A stretch of DNA of 64,000 nt from Coprothermobacter proteolyticus DSM 5265 (GTDB lineage Bacteria > Coprothermobacterota > Coprothermobacteria > Coprothermobacterales > Coprothermobacteraceae): NCBI RefSeq assembly GCF_000020945.1, contig NC_011295.1:1178001-1242000 (forward strand). Direction: 5' to 3'. The position numbers and the translations under genes are program-made. Shown here one piece after another: positions 37,545 through 46,389 of the stretch. Positions within the stretch are counted from its first letter, which is position 1; every line of letters begins with the position of its first letter. Below the pieces are notes generated by a model. It worked only from the letters and a program-made list of their open reading frames with translations, was not told where the DNA came from and searched no databases.

Positions 37545-37671
37545 GCTGTTTTGACAGATTTACTGTTACTTTTCCTCTGGTGAGGAAGTAATATACAATT
37601 AATGGGGATGATGGTTCTTCATAAAACCAGAAGTGCACAAATAACAAGAAGGCCGAAGTGCAAAACAAGAT

Positions 37672-38964
37672 ATGACTTACAATAGCGACTTTGTAATTTC
37701 TCTAGTGGAACCAGTTTCGGCATTAGCAGAAGTGGTGGACCTATCAGATCCTAGGTTGGTTAGACATCAAGAACAGGTAGCTTACATCGCCCTTGCCATT
37801 GCTGAAGAACTCAGGCTTCCAAGTTATGAACAATGTCAGATAGCCTTAGCTGGTGAACTTCATGACATTGGTTTTCTATCTTTGGAGGATAGGCTAAAGT
37901 TTACCGAGCAAACTTTTGAAGTGAATGAAACCTATAACCATGAGCTCATTGGGTACGCTCTGCTGCGAAAACTGGATCCACTAAAAGAAGCGGCAGACAT
38001 GATTCGTTTTCACCACTTGCCCTGGAATAACGGGAAAGGCAAAACTGTTAACGGCATCGATGTACCTCTGGGCAGTCACATCATAAATTTGGCCGACAGA
38101 ATAGCCGTTTCCATTGATAGAAGAAAAGACGTGCTAGGGCAGGCAGATGCAATAACTGAGAGAATCTCTAATTACTCGGGAACACTGTTTCATCCAGATG
38201 CAGTTAAAGCGTTCTTGTCTTTATCAAGAATGGAATATTTCTGGCTGGATGCTTCGTCTTCATACTGCGGACGCATTGTGCAACGTAAACTTGAACCACT
38301 CAATATCTGGTTAAACATGAGAGACCTGATAATGCTAGCCGAGGTTTTTGCGCAGATTATTGATTTCAGAAGTCCATTCACAGCTCAGCATTCTAGCGGC
38401 GTTGCCGCAACAGCTGGTGCACTAGCTCGTTTAGCCGGTTTTTCTGCTAATGAATGCCAGCTCATACAAGTTGCAGGATACTTGCATGACATTGGCAAGC
38501 TTGCCATACCTGGTAATATACTTGAAAAACCTTGCGAATTAGACGAAACTGAGAAACGCATTATGAAAAGCCATGTCTACTATACCTACCACACACTTGA
38601 AAACATTCACGGGTTTGAGACCATAAATACTTGGGCTTCTCTGCACCACGAACGACTTGATGGCACAGGCTATCCTTTCCACCTGACAGCTGTCGACCTT
38701 CCCTTAGGTTCAAGAATCATGGCTGTTGCTGACGTCTTCACAGCAATCATGGAGGATAGACCATACAGAAAGGGTATGCCTTCAGAAAGCGCTCTGGAAC
38801 TCTTGGACAAGATGACCAAATCAGCTTTAGATCCCCATGTGGTTTCCATTCTCATAGACAACTTAGAAGAAGTAAATGCCATAAGAATGGCAGCTCAAAC
38901 GTTGGCAGAAAAACGTTACCATTCTTTCCGCACTGAAATATCAAAATCGTCCCCTATTTCATAA
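37672..38964 (+). CDS. Tandem HD / HD-GYP domain protein, likely c-di-GMP phosphodiesterase
   Basis: A 430-aa cytosolic protein with two HD domains. The first (about 30-190) has LAGELHDIGFLSLEDR. The second (about 230-400) is a complete HD-GYP: VAGYLHDIGKLAIPGNILEKP, LHHERLDGTGYPFHL and PLGSRIMAVADVFTAI. The HHExxDGxGYP motif marks phosphodiesterases of cyclic-di-GMP or related dinucleotides. No sensor or receiver domain is fused, so the N-terminal HD may play the regulatory part. No GGDEF partner is in the window. Weak ribosome-binding site. Confidence 0.87.
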   Translation: MTYNSDFVISLVEPVSALAEVVDLSDPRLVRHQEQVAYIALAIAEELRLPSYEQCQIALAGELHDIGFLSLEDRLKFTEQTFEVNETYNHELIGYALLRKLDPLKEAADMIRFHHLPWNNGKGKTVNGIDVPLGSHIINLADRIAVSIDRRKDVLGQADAITERISNYSGTLFHPDAVKAFLSLSRMEYFWLDASSSYCGRIVQRKLEPLNIWLNMRDLIMLAEVFAQIIDFRSPFTAQHSSGVAATAGALARLAGFSANECQLIQVAGYLHDIGKLAIPGNILEKPCELDETEKRIMKSHVYYTYHTLENIHGFETINTWASLHHERLDGTGYPFHLTAVDLPLGSRIMAVADVFTAIMEDRPYRKGMPSESALELLDKMTKSALDPHVVSILIDNLEEVNAIRMAAQTLAEKRYHSFRTEISKSSPIS

Positions 38965-39054
38965 AATGAAATAGGAGGAGTAGTAACTCATCCTTGCTTT
39001 TTTGGAGCGTTTAGCAAGAGAATATCGATAATAAGGAAAGGGGGAATGTGCAAC

Positions 39055-39534
39055 ATGGTGAGTTTGAATCCGGAACTAGAACAGAATGTCCTAATTGAGG
39101 TAGCAAAGAGGATGTGCATTGCCGCTAGAACTGCTCCCAAAGCAAACGGAAAAGATTTCTTGATTACCGCTATACTAAGCGGTGAAGAGCTAAAGCCTTT
39201 GCAAGAAGAAATGAAGCGATATGGCGAAGAAAATCATTTTCAGTACTTTATCAGAGATGCAGAAAACATTGAAGGAAAAGTGGTTGTCCTCATAGGAACC
39301 AAACTGAAAAACCCCGATGAGAGCGTAGAAAGTTACACATCTTCGGCCGTAGACCTTGGCATTGCCATAGGTTCAGCTGTGTCCGTTGCTGCCGACCTCC
39401 GGGTAGACAACCGTGTTATGTACTCTGTGGGAAAAGCGGCCCTAAACATAGGGATTTTGGGAGAAGATGTAAAAATTGCCTATGGTATCCCGCTAAGTAT
39501 TAGTGGCAAGAATCCTTTTTTCGATAGGAGATAG
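39055..39534 (+). CDS. DUF2148 protein lacking the usual cysteine cluster
   Basis: A 159-aa protein. AKRMCIAARTAPKANGKDFL, FIRDAENIEGKVVVLIGTKL, AVDLGIAIGSAVSVAADLRVDNRVMYSVGKAA and GIPLSISGKNPFFDR are the conserved blocks of DUF2148 (ferredoxin-domain) proteins. Family members normally have a Cys-rich stretch between the IG-T/K and DLGIAIGSA blocks; here that stretch reads NPDESVESYTSSA and contains no Cys. The protein therefore cannot bind the family's cluster there. An ATG at 39046 is in frame, but AAGGGGG fits 39055 better. 14 bp before an aminotransferase gene. Confidence 0.75.
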   Translation: MVSLNPELEQNVLIEVAKRMCIAARTAPKANGKDFLITAILSGEELKPLQEEMKRYGEENHFQYFIRDAENIEGKVVVLIGTKLKNPDESVESYTSSAVDLGIAIGSAVSVAADLRVDNRVMYSVGKAALNIGILGEDVKIAYGIPLSISGKNPFFDRR

Positions 39535-39548
39535 GAGGTGTCAATAAT

Positions 39549-40679
39549 ATGAAAGAATTACTTTTGATTCCAGGTCCGACTCCGGTAAGTGAAGAGGTTC
39601 TTAGTGCACTGTCCAAGGAAACCATTGCTCATACTGATGACCGTTTTGCAAGCATCATGACAAGTGCTCTAGACAAAACAAGAAAACTATTCGGTGCCGA
39701 AAAAGGATTCCCTTTCATCATTGCAGGATCTGGTACCCTAGGTATGGAAATGGCTCTTACCAACATATTGAATGAAGGAGAAAACCTATTGGTCTTGTCT
39801 CATGGATTCTTTGGCGATCGTTTTGTTGACATTGGGAAAACTCTCGGTGTAAACGTGGAGGTTTTAAAAGCTCCTGCAGGCGAAACAGTGCCCTTGACTA
39901 GCATCGAGAGTACTCTTAGAAAACACCATTTCCACGCAATCACCATAACGCATGTGGACACTTCTACTGGAACATTAGCCGATGTGGAAACAATTGCCAA
40001 CATGGTTCATGAGGTTAGCCCAGAAACCATCATCGTGGTGGATGGCGTTTGCGCCACCGGTGGAGTTGAACAGAAGTTTGATAAGTGGGGTATTGATGTC
40101 ATTTTCACAGGATCGCAAAAAGCTTTAGCTGTACCTCCTGGTTTAACCTTACTTGCTTTCTCTGAGCGAGCCATTGAAAAAAGAAAATCTATGGCAAAAG
40201 TTAGAACCTACTACGGCGACATTCTCCGGTGGATGCCTGTCATGGAAGATCCACATAAGTACTTTGCCACGCCAGCAGTGAACATGGTTTACGCATTGGA
40301 GAAAAGTCTTAGCATCATTACAGAATTCGGGCTTCCGGCTTATTATGAAAAACACACTCGCATGGCGGCTAAAGTCAGAGCTGCTCTCACTACCGTGGGT
40401 TTTGAACTGGTTAGTAAACACCCAGCACCCACACTCTCAGTATTCAAGTACCCCGATGGCATAGAAGATGCTGCTTTTAGAAGTAAGCTTGCCGTTAAAG
40501 GAGTAATCGTGGCTTCAGCGTTAGCAGAACTTCAGGGCAAAGCGTTCCGTATGGGACACATGGGCAGCGTAACTGAAGATGAACTGCTTGTAGCTCTTAA
40601 GAGAATGTTGGAAGTATGTCAAGAACTAGGCGTTAAAGTGGATAAAGGTCAGGCGCTAAATGCCTTCCTGGAAGCATAA
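39549..40679 (+). CDS. Class V aminotransferase (alanine-glyoxylate / serine-pyruvate type)
   Basis: A 376-aa PLP enzyme. LLIPGPTPVSEEVLSAL is the family start, VVDGVCATGGVEQKFDKWGIDVIFTGSQKALAVPPG carries the PLP Asp and the Schiff-base Lys (GSQKAL), and FRMGHMGSVTEDELL is the C-terminal signature. Likely donors and acceptors are Ala/Ser with glyoxylate, pyruvate or hydroxypyruvate; the exact pair is open. AGGAGGTG ribosome-binding site; co-transcribed with the DUF2148 gene. Ends at a strong bidirectional hairpin. Confidence 0.9.
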   Translation: MKELLLIPGPTPVSEEVLSALSKETIAHTDDRFASIMTSALDKTRKLFGAEKGFPFIIAGSGTLGMEMALTNILNEGENLLVLSHGFFGDRFVDIGKTLGVNVEVLKAPAGETVPLTSIESTLRKHHFHAITITHVDTSTGTLADVETIANMVHEVSPETIIVVDGVCATGGVEQKFDKWGIDVIFTGSQKALAVPPGLTLLAFSERAIEKRKSMAKVRTYYGDILRWMPVMEDPHKYFATPAVNMVYALEKSLSIITEFGLPAYYEKHTRMAAKVRAALTTVGFELVSKHPAPTLSVFKYPDGIEDAAFRSKLAVKGVIVASALAELQGKAFRMGHMGSVTEDELLVALKRMLEVCQELGVKVDKGQALNAFLEA

Positions 40680-40738
40680 TGGTCCAAAGCCTATCAAAAA
40701 CTTCTTAAATTCGTAAGAAATGAGCTCGCACCAGACAA

Positions 40739-40773
40739 AAAAGGGGCTGGCAAAAACATTGCCAGCCCCTTTT
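40739..40773. terminator. Bidirectional terminator between aminotransferase and Ca2+-ATPase genes
   Basis: AAAAGGGGCTGGC, 9-nt loop, GCCAGCCCCTTTT: a 13-bp perfect stem with A and T tracts at either end, located between two convergent genes. Confidence 0.92.
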
Positions 40774-40791
40774 CAAGTATTTATAGCTGCT

Positions 40792-43347
40792 TCATAGCCC
40801 CATTTCGTTCTTCCTAAATATCTTTGCAATCTCAGAGATGGTAAAAGGTACCAGAGCCAACACAATGATGTAAGCAAATTCTGTCGATGTGGGTGGAACG
40901 TTTTTGAAAACAGCAGCTATGGGTGGTACGTAAACCGTAACAAGCATGAGTGCAATGCCTATCAACGTAGAGTACGCCAAGAACCGGTTAGAGAACAGCC
41001 CCATCTTGAAAACATAACCTTCGAAGGAGCGAGCAGAAAAAGCTCTTATAAGTTCTGATAGAACTAGTACCATGTAAGCAATCGTACGTGCTTCTTCCAC
41101 ACTGCCTACCCTATTTAGGCCAATTACAAAACCGATCAGAGTAGCTGCAGTAATAGCAATACTTTGCACCGCAATAATCCCATAGTGATACCTTGTAAGT
41201 ATAGGTTCCTTATGTCCTCTGGGCTTGGCACGCATAAGGTGTGGTTCCCCCGGTTCCATCCCCAGTGCTAATGCCGGGAAACTATCAGTGACCAAGTTCA
41301 ACCAAAGTAGTTGTAGTGGTATAAGCGGAGGAGGAAAACCAAGCAGAATGGCAGTGAACATGATAAGCACTTCTCCTACATTGCAGGACAGTAGGTAAAC
41401 AATGAACTTACGCATGTTTTCGTAAATGGTACGCCCTTCAAATACTGCATCTACGAGAGTGGCAAAGTTATCATCCATGAGAACCATGTCACTGGCCTCT
41501 TTCGCTACCTCGGTGCCTGACTTACCCATGCTTACGCCAATATCCGCTTTCTTCAGTGCGGGAGCGTCGTTAACGCCGTCTCCAGTCATGGCTACCACTT
41601 CGTCCCTCTTCTGCAAAGCTTCCACAATTCTGAGTTTGTCCAAAGGATTAATCCTGGCAAATATGCTAATATCCTGCACTGTCTGCTGAAGCTCTTCATC
41701 ACTCATGGTAGCAAGTTCAGCAGAAGTGATTACTTTGCCTTCAGGGAAATCCAATTCCCTAGCAATGGCATATGCGGTTACTGGATGGTCTCCAGTAATC
41801 ATTATTGGTCTAATACCTGCCTCACGGCATTTGTCCACAGCATCTTTAACTTCAGGTCGAAGTGGGTCCTTCATAGCTACAAATCCCAAGAAGGTAAGAT
41901 CCTTCTCTATTTCTGAGTCTTCTTTGGGCAAGGAGCCTTCTATGACTTTCTGAGCAAACCCCAGTATTCTCAAGCCCTGAGAAGCTAACTCCTCAGATTG
42001 TTGTAAAATAAGTCTCTTTCTTTCTTTTGGCAGTGGTTTGACCTCACCATCTAGGAGCTCGCTGTTGCACAATGACAAAATCACTTCAATGGCGCCTTTA
42101 GATACCACTAGGAAGCGGCCGTCAACTTGATGCACTGTGGTCATGCGTTTGGTTTCTGAAGTGAACGGAATCTCATGCACACGTGGTAGTTTGTTTCTAA
42201 CATCTTCTACGAGCCCTTCGTCCAAGAAGCTTATTAATGCGATTTCTGTGGGGTCGCCAGCACTGTTTGTGGCATCGTTGCAGAGAATCATGGCACGAAG
42301 GAGCTCCTCTTCCAGTGCCTGCTGGCTGACTTGTTCCTCTTCTACATACTTATCGGAAAACCATGCTCCTACCAAGGTCATCCTGTTTTGCGTCAAGGTT
42401 CCCGTTTTATCGGTGCAAATGTGTGTCACCGCTCCTAGAGTCTCCACAGCTGGGAGGTTTCGTACTACTGCGTTTCTTTCAGCCATATCTGCCACACCAA
42501 GAGCCAAAACAATGGTTACTACTGCCGGTAATCCTTCTGGAATAGCTGCTACTGCCAAACTTATAGCGGTGAGTAGCATGTCCGTTACGGAGGCTCCCTG
42601 AAGGAAAACGCCCATTGCAAAGACCACGGCTGAAACAATTAAGAACAGCACACCAAGCAAGCGTCCCAACGTATCCAGTTGCCGCTCCAGTGGTGTTTTC
42701 TCCTTTTTAACCTCTCGTATTTTTGTTGCTATCTTTCCAAGCTCAGTCTCGGCGCCTATTGCGGTAACCAAGACCTTTGCTCTGCCTTTTGTGACTGCGG
42801 TTCCCATGAATACCATATTCTTTTCAGTGGGTTTGTCGCTACTGGGATCTACCGCATCCTTCTTTACCGATACTGATTCACCAGTTAGAGTTGATTCATC
42901 CAAATAAAGGGAACGTTCTTCTAGAATGATGCCGTCGCAGCTTACCTTATCACCGGCTTCTAACACCACCAAATCGCCTACTGTAACTTCCTCAGAATCA
43001 ATGACTTGAAGTTTCCCGTCACGTATGACTTTTGTAGTGGGGTTTGCCAGTTTCTTAACTGCCTCTAAAGCAGCCTCAGCACGTCTTTGCTGGGTCACCC
43101 CCAAAATGGCATTCAGCAACACCACAGCGATAATGGCGAGCGTATCAATGAGTTCACCGAAGAACGCAGAAATAACAGCGGCCGCTATAAGCACGATAAT
43201 CAGGAAGCTCTTGAATTGGTCGATAAATTGTTGCAGTAGCGTTTCCTTTTTTGCCTCAGGAAGTTTGTTAGGTCCGTATTTTTTCTGTGCCTCAGCAACT
43301 TCTTCGCTACTTAAACCTCGTTCCAGGAAATCTTTGTTAAGTAACAC
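40792..43347 (-). CDS. Ca2+-transporting P-type ATPase (type II), host copy
   Basis: An 851-aa membrane pump. The phosphorylation site ICDKTGTLTQNRMTLVG, the ATP-domain KGAIEVILSLC, the hinge MTGDGVNDAPALKKADIGVSMG and the PEGLPAVVTIVLA motif in TM4 identify the type IIA/IIB Ca2+-ATPases. About ten membrane helices are predicted. It probably exports Ca2+ from the cytosol. A second pump of the same class is carried by the inserted element at 52124-54760; many blocks match but the two are clearly diverged paralogues. The 211 bp upstream (43348-43558) contains the pcp terminator. Confidence 0.93.
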   Translation of the reverse strand: MLLNKDFLERGLSSEEVAEAQKKYGPNKLPEAKKETLLQQFIDQFKSFLIIVLIAAAVISAFFGELIDTLAIIAVVLLNAILGVTQQRRAEAALEAVKKLANPTTKVIRDGKLQVIDSEEVTVGDLVVLEAGDKVSCDGIILEERSLYLDESTLTGESVSVKKDAVDPSSDKPTEKNMVFMGTAVTKGRAKVLVTAIGAETELGKIATKIREVKKEKTPLERQLDTLGRLLGVLFLIVSAVVFAMGVFLQGASVTDMLLTAISLAVAAIPEGLPAVVTIVLALGVADMAERNAVVRNLPAVETLGAVTHICTDKTGTLTQNRMTLVGAWFSDKYVEEEQVSQQALEEELLRAMILCNDATNSAGDPTEIALISFLDEGLVEDVRNKLPRVHEIPFTSETKRMTTVHQVDGRFLVVSKGAIEVILSLCNSELLDGEVKPLPKERKRLILQQSEELASQGLRILGFAQKVIEGSLPKEDSEIEKDLTFLGFVAMKDPLRPEVKDAVDKCREAGIRPIMITGDHPVTAYAIARELDFPEGKVITSAELATMSDEELQQTVQDISIFARINPLDKLRIVEALQKRDEVVAMTGDGVNDAPALKKADIGVSMGKSGTEVAKEASDMVLMDDNFATLVDAVFEGRTIYENMRKFIVYLLSCNVGEVLIMFTAILLGFPPPLIPLQLLWLNLVTDSFPALALGMEPGEPHLMRAKPRGHKEPILTRYHYGIIAVQSIAITAATLIGFVIGLNRVGSVEEARTIAYMVLVLSELIRAFSARSFEGYVFKMGLFSNRFLAYSTLIGIALMLVTVYVPPIAAVFKNVPPTSTEFAYIIVLALVPFTISEIAKIFRKNEMGL

Positions 43348-43506
43348 TAAAGACTACCTCCTCTTTTCTACGGGATTAGATTACACAGCACAACTACGTT
43401 TCCTTTGACCCACACAATACACTTTTCAAAAGTGACATCCCTCAGCAAAAATGATACCAAATGATTAGCTTCAGTAAACCTATGTGTTTTTAAGTCAAAC
43501 TAATAA

Positions 43507-43530
43507 AGGGTGAAAGTGACACATCACCCT
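43507..43530 (-). terminator. Weak hairpin after pcp
   Basis: AGGGTGA / TCACCCT, a 7-bp perfect stem with a 10-nt loop 29 bp past the pcp stop. On the minus strand it is followed by TTTATTAG, so it is a modest terminator at best. Confidence 0.5.
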
Positions 43531-43558
43531 CCATACATACACAATTCTGTTTATGTGT

Positions 43559-44185
43559 TTATTTCTCTAATCCTTCTGCGACGACTTCCACGGCTATTTC
43601 TAGCCCCTTCACAATGACCTCCAGAGGCATGCTCGCCCTGGGTGGTTTTGCACCTGCTGCCTGCTCTAATATGAACGGGATGTGAATAAAACCGTTCAAA
43701 ACCCCGGGCTTATTATTTCTCAAGTAATGTGAGACACCATAGAATACCTCGTTACAGCAGTATGTCCCAGCCGTATAAGAAACAGAAGCAGGAATTACCT
43801 TTTCCACTAGTGAGTCAGCAATCTTCTCTACGGGTATGGTAGCAAAGTAGGCATCTGGTCCACCTTCCACCACAGGTGCATAACGAATTTGGTTGCCCTC
43901 ATTATCGGGTATGCGGTAGTCTTTAACATTTATAGCTACCTTCTCTATGCTCAGTTCTACACGTCCACCCGCTTGCCCCACGTTTAGTACAGCCACAGGT
44001 TCATACTTCTCAATTAGTTTTACCGCCTCGTCAATACATTTAACTGTGACCACTGGTAAAACTCCTGCTACCACTTCTAGCCCAGCAATGGTCTTGCCTT
44101 CCAGCTGCTTTACAGCAAGCTCGGAAGGATTTACTTTTTCTCCACCAAAAGGCTCGAAGCCTGTCAGTAAAATCCTCGACATCAT
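43559..44185 (-). CDS. pcp: Pyroglutamyl-peptidase I
   Basis: A 208-aa cysteine peptidase (C15) that removes N-terminal pyroglutamate from peptides. LLTGFEPFGGEKVNPSELA, the Glu region VGQAGGRVELSIEKVAIN, the catalytic Cys in YTAGTYCCNEVFYGVSHYL and the His in NGFIHIPF complete the Glu-Cys-His triad. Normal length. GGAGGAATCC precedes the ATG. Third gene of a DUF969-DUF979-pcp operon, so uptake of pyroglutamyl peptides or of pyroglutamate is a plausible joint function. Confidence 0.95.
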   Translation of the reverse strand: MMSRILLTGFEPFGGEKVNPSELAVKQLEGKTIAGLEVVAGVLPVVTVKCIDEAVKLIEKYEPVAVLNVGQAGGRVELSIEKVAINVKDYRIPDNEGNQIRYAPVVEGGPDAYFATIPVEKIADSLVEKVIPASVSYTAGTYCCNEVFYGVSHYLRNNKPGVLNGFIHIPFILEQAAGAKPPRASMPLEVIVKGLEIAVEVVAEGLEK

Positions 44186-44203
44186 GGATTCCTCCTTTCT
44201 TCC

Positions 44204-45133
44204 TTAAAACAAGATTATGTACGCAAAAATCAAAATGGTGATCCACATCACCACAGCAACAGGAGCCTGCCGCTTTATAACCCCGAAATTGTCCTTCATT
44301 TCTAGCAAAGCCACTGGAACAATATTAAAGTTCGCAGCCATTGGACTGATCAGTGTTCCGCAGTAACCTGCGAGCATACCTAATGTACCCAAAATCGCAG
44401 GATTTGCACCGTGCATTTCAATAACCAAAGGTATGCCTATACCTGTAGTGATCACAGCAAAGGCAGCAAATGCATTCCCCATTATTATTGTGAACAAGGA
44501 CATACCAATAAAATAGGCAGCAAGAGTACCCAAAGCATATTGCGTTGGCACCACTGCGGATATGAGCGAAGCCACCACCGCACCTACACCAGCAGCATTA
44601 AAAACAGCACCTAGCGCAGCCAAGAGCTGAGGCAACGTGGCTGCTGCACCCACAGCATCAATGAGTCTACGTCCCTCCTGCATGGTATTGCCAAAACCTT
44701 CCCGGAACATTATCATGGCGACGATTATGGCCGCTATAGATGCCAGCCCCAGTCCCATCAAAGCACCTAACTTTGTAAACTGAGCAACCGCAAACGTTAC
44801 AATGGGTATGATCAGAATAGGTATAAACAGCTTGTTTCCCCACTTATCCCTTTGCGCAGTTCTGTACTCCACGCTTGATTCTTTAGCAGATCCCACTCTA
44901 ATTTGCTTAAACCCTGACAACAAAGCCATAACAACGAGAAAAGCTCCGACTACGGTATCAGGAAGGTGAATAATCGGTGCCATGAACGTCAGCCCAAAAA
45001 GTGTCCAAAATAGCGCCGTGGTATAACGTGCAGGATTCCCTTTATCAAAAACTGTGTAAACAGATACAATGATAAGAACTAATCCAGTAAGAAAATATAT
45101 GTTGTCCAAGGTAACTATGCTAGCCACTTGCAT
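44204..45133 (-). CDS. DUF979 family membrane protein
   Basis: A 309-aa protein of about eight to nine hydrophobic helices. GMSLFTIIMGNAFAAFAVITTGIGIP and GTLGMLAGYCGTLISPMAANFNIVPVALLEM are the DUF979 core; the latter resembles ion-transporter re-entrant loops. It overlaps the DUF969 gene by 14 bp. The two families nearly always occur together and often beside pcp, suggesting a two-subunit permease. Function unproven. Confidence 0.85.
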   Translation of the reverse strand: MQVASIVTLDNIYFLTGLVLIIVSVYTVFDKGNPARYTTALFWTLFGLTFMAPIIHLPDTVVGAFLVVMALLSGFKQIRVGSAKESSVEYRTAQRDKWGNKLFIPILIIPIVTFAVAQFTKLGALMGLGLASIAAIIVAMIMFREGFGNTMQEGRRLIDAVGAAATLPQLLAALGAVFNAAGVGAVVASLISAVVPTQYALGTLAAYFIGMSLFTIIMGNAFAAFAVITTGIGIPLVIEMHGANPAILGTLGMLAGYCGTLISPMAANFNIVPVALLEMKDNFGVIKRQAPVAVVMWITILIFAYIILF

Positions 45134-45812
45134 TCACCTTCCTTTCACTAAAATACTTCTGAATCTTTCGGTCCAGCATAAGGTACTGCAGAGTTCCATA
45201 GATGATGGCAAAGATACCCACTGGTATGGCATACCTTGACATGGTCAAAAGGTCCACTTCAATGCCAGCCTCTTTGAAAACGCCTTGAATGAGAAGTAAC
45301 CCACTGGCAGCAACAAAGATATTCTGACCATAGAAGTTTCCGTAATTCTCAGAAGAAGCGGAATAACCCATTAAATCTTCGTAGAGATCTTCTGGTATTT
45401 CTTCAATCCCATACTTTGCCTGAACAGCGCCCGTGACCATTGGTGCCACCAAAGGTCTTACAAACTGAGCATGTCCTCCTAACCTCAGCCCCAAGGCTCC
45501 AATAAGAACCCTAAGAGCCAAGTACAAAGACATAATCCTTCCTGCAGTAGCAGCCTTTATGGAGCTAATCAGCTTGGCAGCTTGCTCTCTTAAACCATGT
45601 TTCTCCGCCAAGCCTATAGCAGGTAACGTCAGCACGAACAAAGACATGGCACGATTGTCTACAAAAGCTTTCCCCATAATACTTAGAATCTCCATAAAGT
45701 TGAGACCAGATACTAAACCCGTTATCACACCAGCAATTAGAACAATGAGCAAGGCATCTACTCTGAATACGAACCCTACGACAACAATCAAGATACCGAT
45801 AAGCTTAATCAC
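45120..45812 (-). CDS. DUF969 family membrane protein
   Basis: A 230-aa protein with about six hydrophobic helices. MIKLIGILIVVVGFVFRVDALLIVLIAGVITGLVSG and GLRLGGHAQFVRPLVAPMVTGA are typical of DUF969. It precedes DUF979 and pcp in one operon, probably forming a transporter with DUF979. No start promoter of consensus type was found. The upstream intergenic region is long (577 bp). Confidence 0.85.
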   Translation of the reverse strand: MIKLIGILIVVVGFVFRVDALLIVLIAGVITGLVSGLNFMEILSIMGKAFVDNRAMSLFVLTLPAIGLAEKHGLREQAAKLISSIKAATAGRIMSLYLALRVLIGALGLRLGGHAQFVRPLVAPMVTGAVQAKYGIEEIPEDLYEDLMGYSASSENYGNFYGQNIFVAASGLLLIQGVFKEAGIEVDLLTMSRYAIPVGIFAIIYGTLQYLMLDRKIQKYFSERKVNASG

Positions 45813-46333
45813 TCACGCTCACCCCATTTCGCATAATGTATGCTTCGAAGGAATAAAGGAGGTTACTAATTCAACTTTAGCACCGTGTGAACTCCATAAC
45901 GTTATCGTAACTTGAAATCCAAGCAAGAACGTTCATCGAATATCAATGCAGAATCAGTCTTTTTCAGAATATGTCGGCAATAAAAGTAATTTTCGTATAC
46001 GGTAATAGTAAGTATGGGGAGTAGCTTCCTTCCTCACAGTCAAAAAACAGCATTACTCAAAATACAAAGAAAGCTCGTTTACCAGGAACAGCTCAAAAAA
46101 CCTTCCTCCTTAGTGGAAGTAAATCGTTTATTGCTTCTCTGCCCTCCCTATTATCGGAAACTCAAGCTAAGCGTTAAACATGGGCTTATCATTAACCCCG
46201 CGCGCTGCTCAGATGCTTTACTCGGAGCATCCCTATGACAGTTACCTAACTCGATTGGGCGTGTCTCGTTTGAAGTTCTTGGAAGAATCAAATACAATAG
46301 CCACATTAGTCAAACCGTCACTTTAAAGGAAGA
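45813..46333. other. Intergenic region without a convincing gene
   Basis: About 520 bp between the DUF969 operon and the E1-beta terminator. A 74-codon plus-strand frame (46014-46238) has no ribosome-binding site and an unstructured composition, so it is not called. A small palindrome ATAACGTTAT lies near 45897-45906. I see no tRNA, riboswitch or repeat. Confidence 0.5.
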
Positions 46334-46355
46334 GTGGCGGCAAAAATGCCGCCAC
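46334..46355 (-). terminator. Terminator after E1-beta 1
   Basis: GTGGCGGC / GCCGCCAC with a 6-nt loop, 35 bp beyond the E1-beta 1 stop on the minus strand, followed by TCTTCCTTT. Confidence 0.75.
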
Positions 46356-46389
46356 CCTGTTCTTCATAATTCTTTGGAATTAGCTGTAG

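Noticed and set aside
46014-46238. 74-codon plus-strand open frame between the DUF969 and E1-beta genes
   Set aside because: No ribosome-binding site or promoter and a composition unlike the neighbouring proteins; it resembles chance coding.
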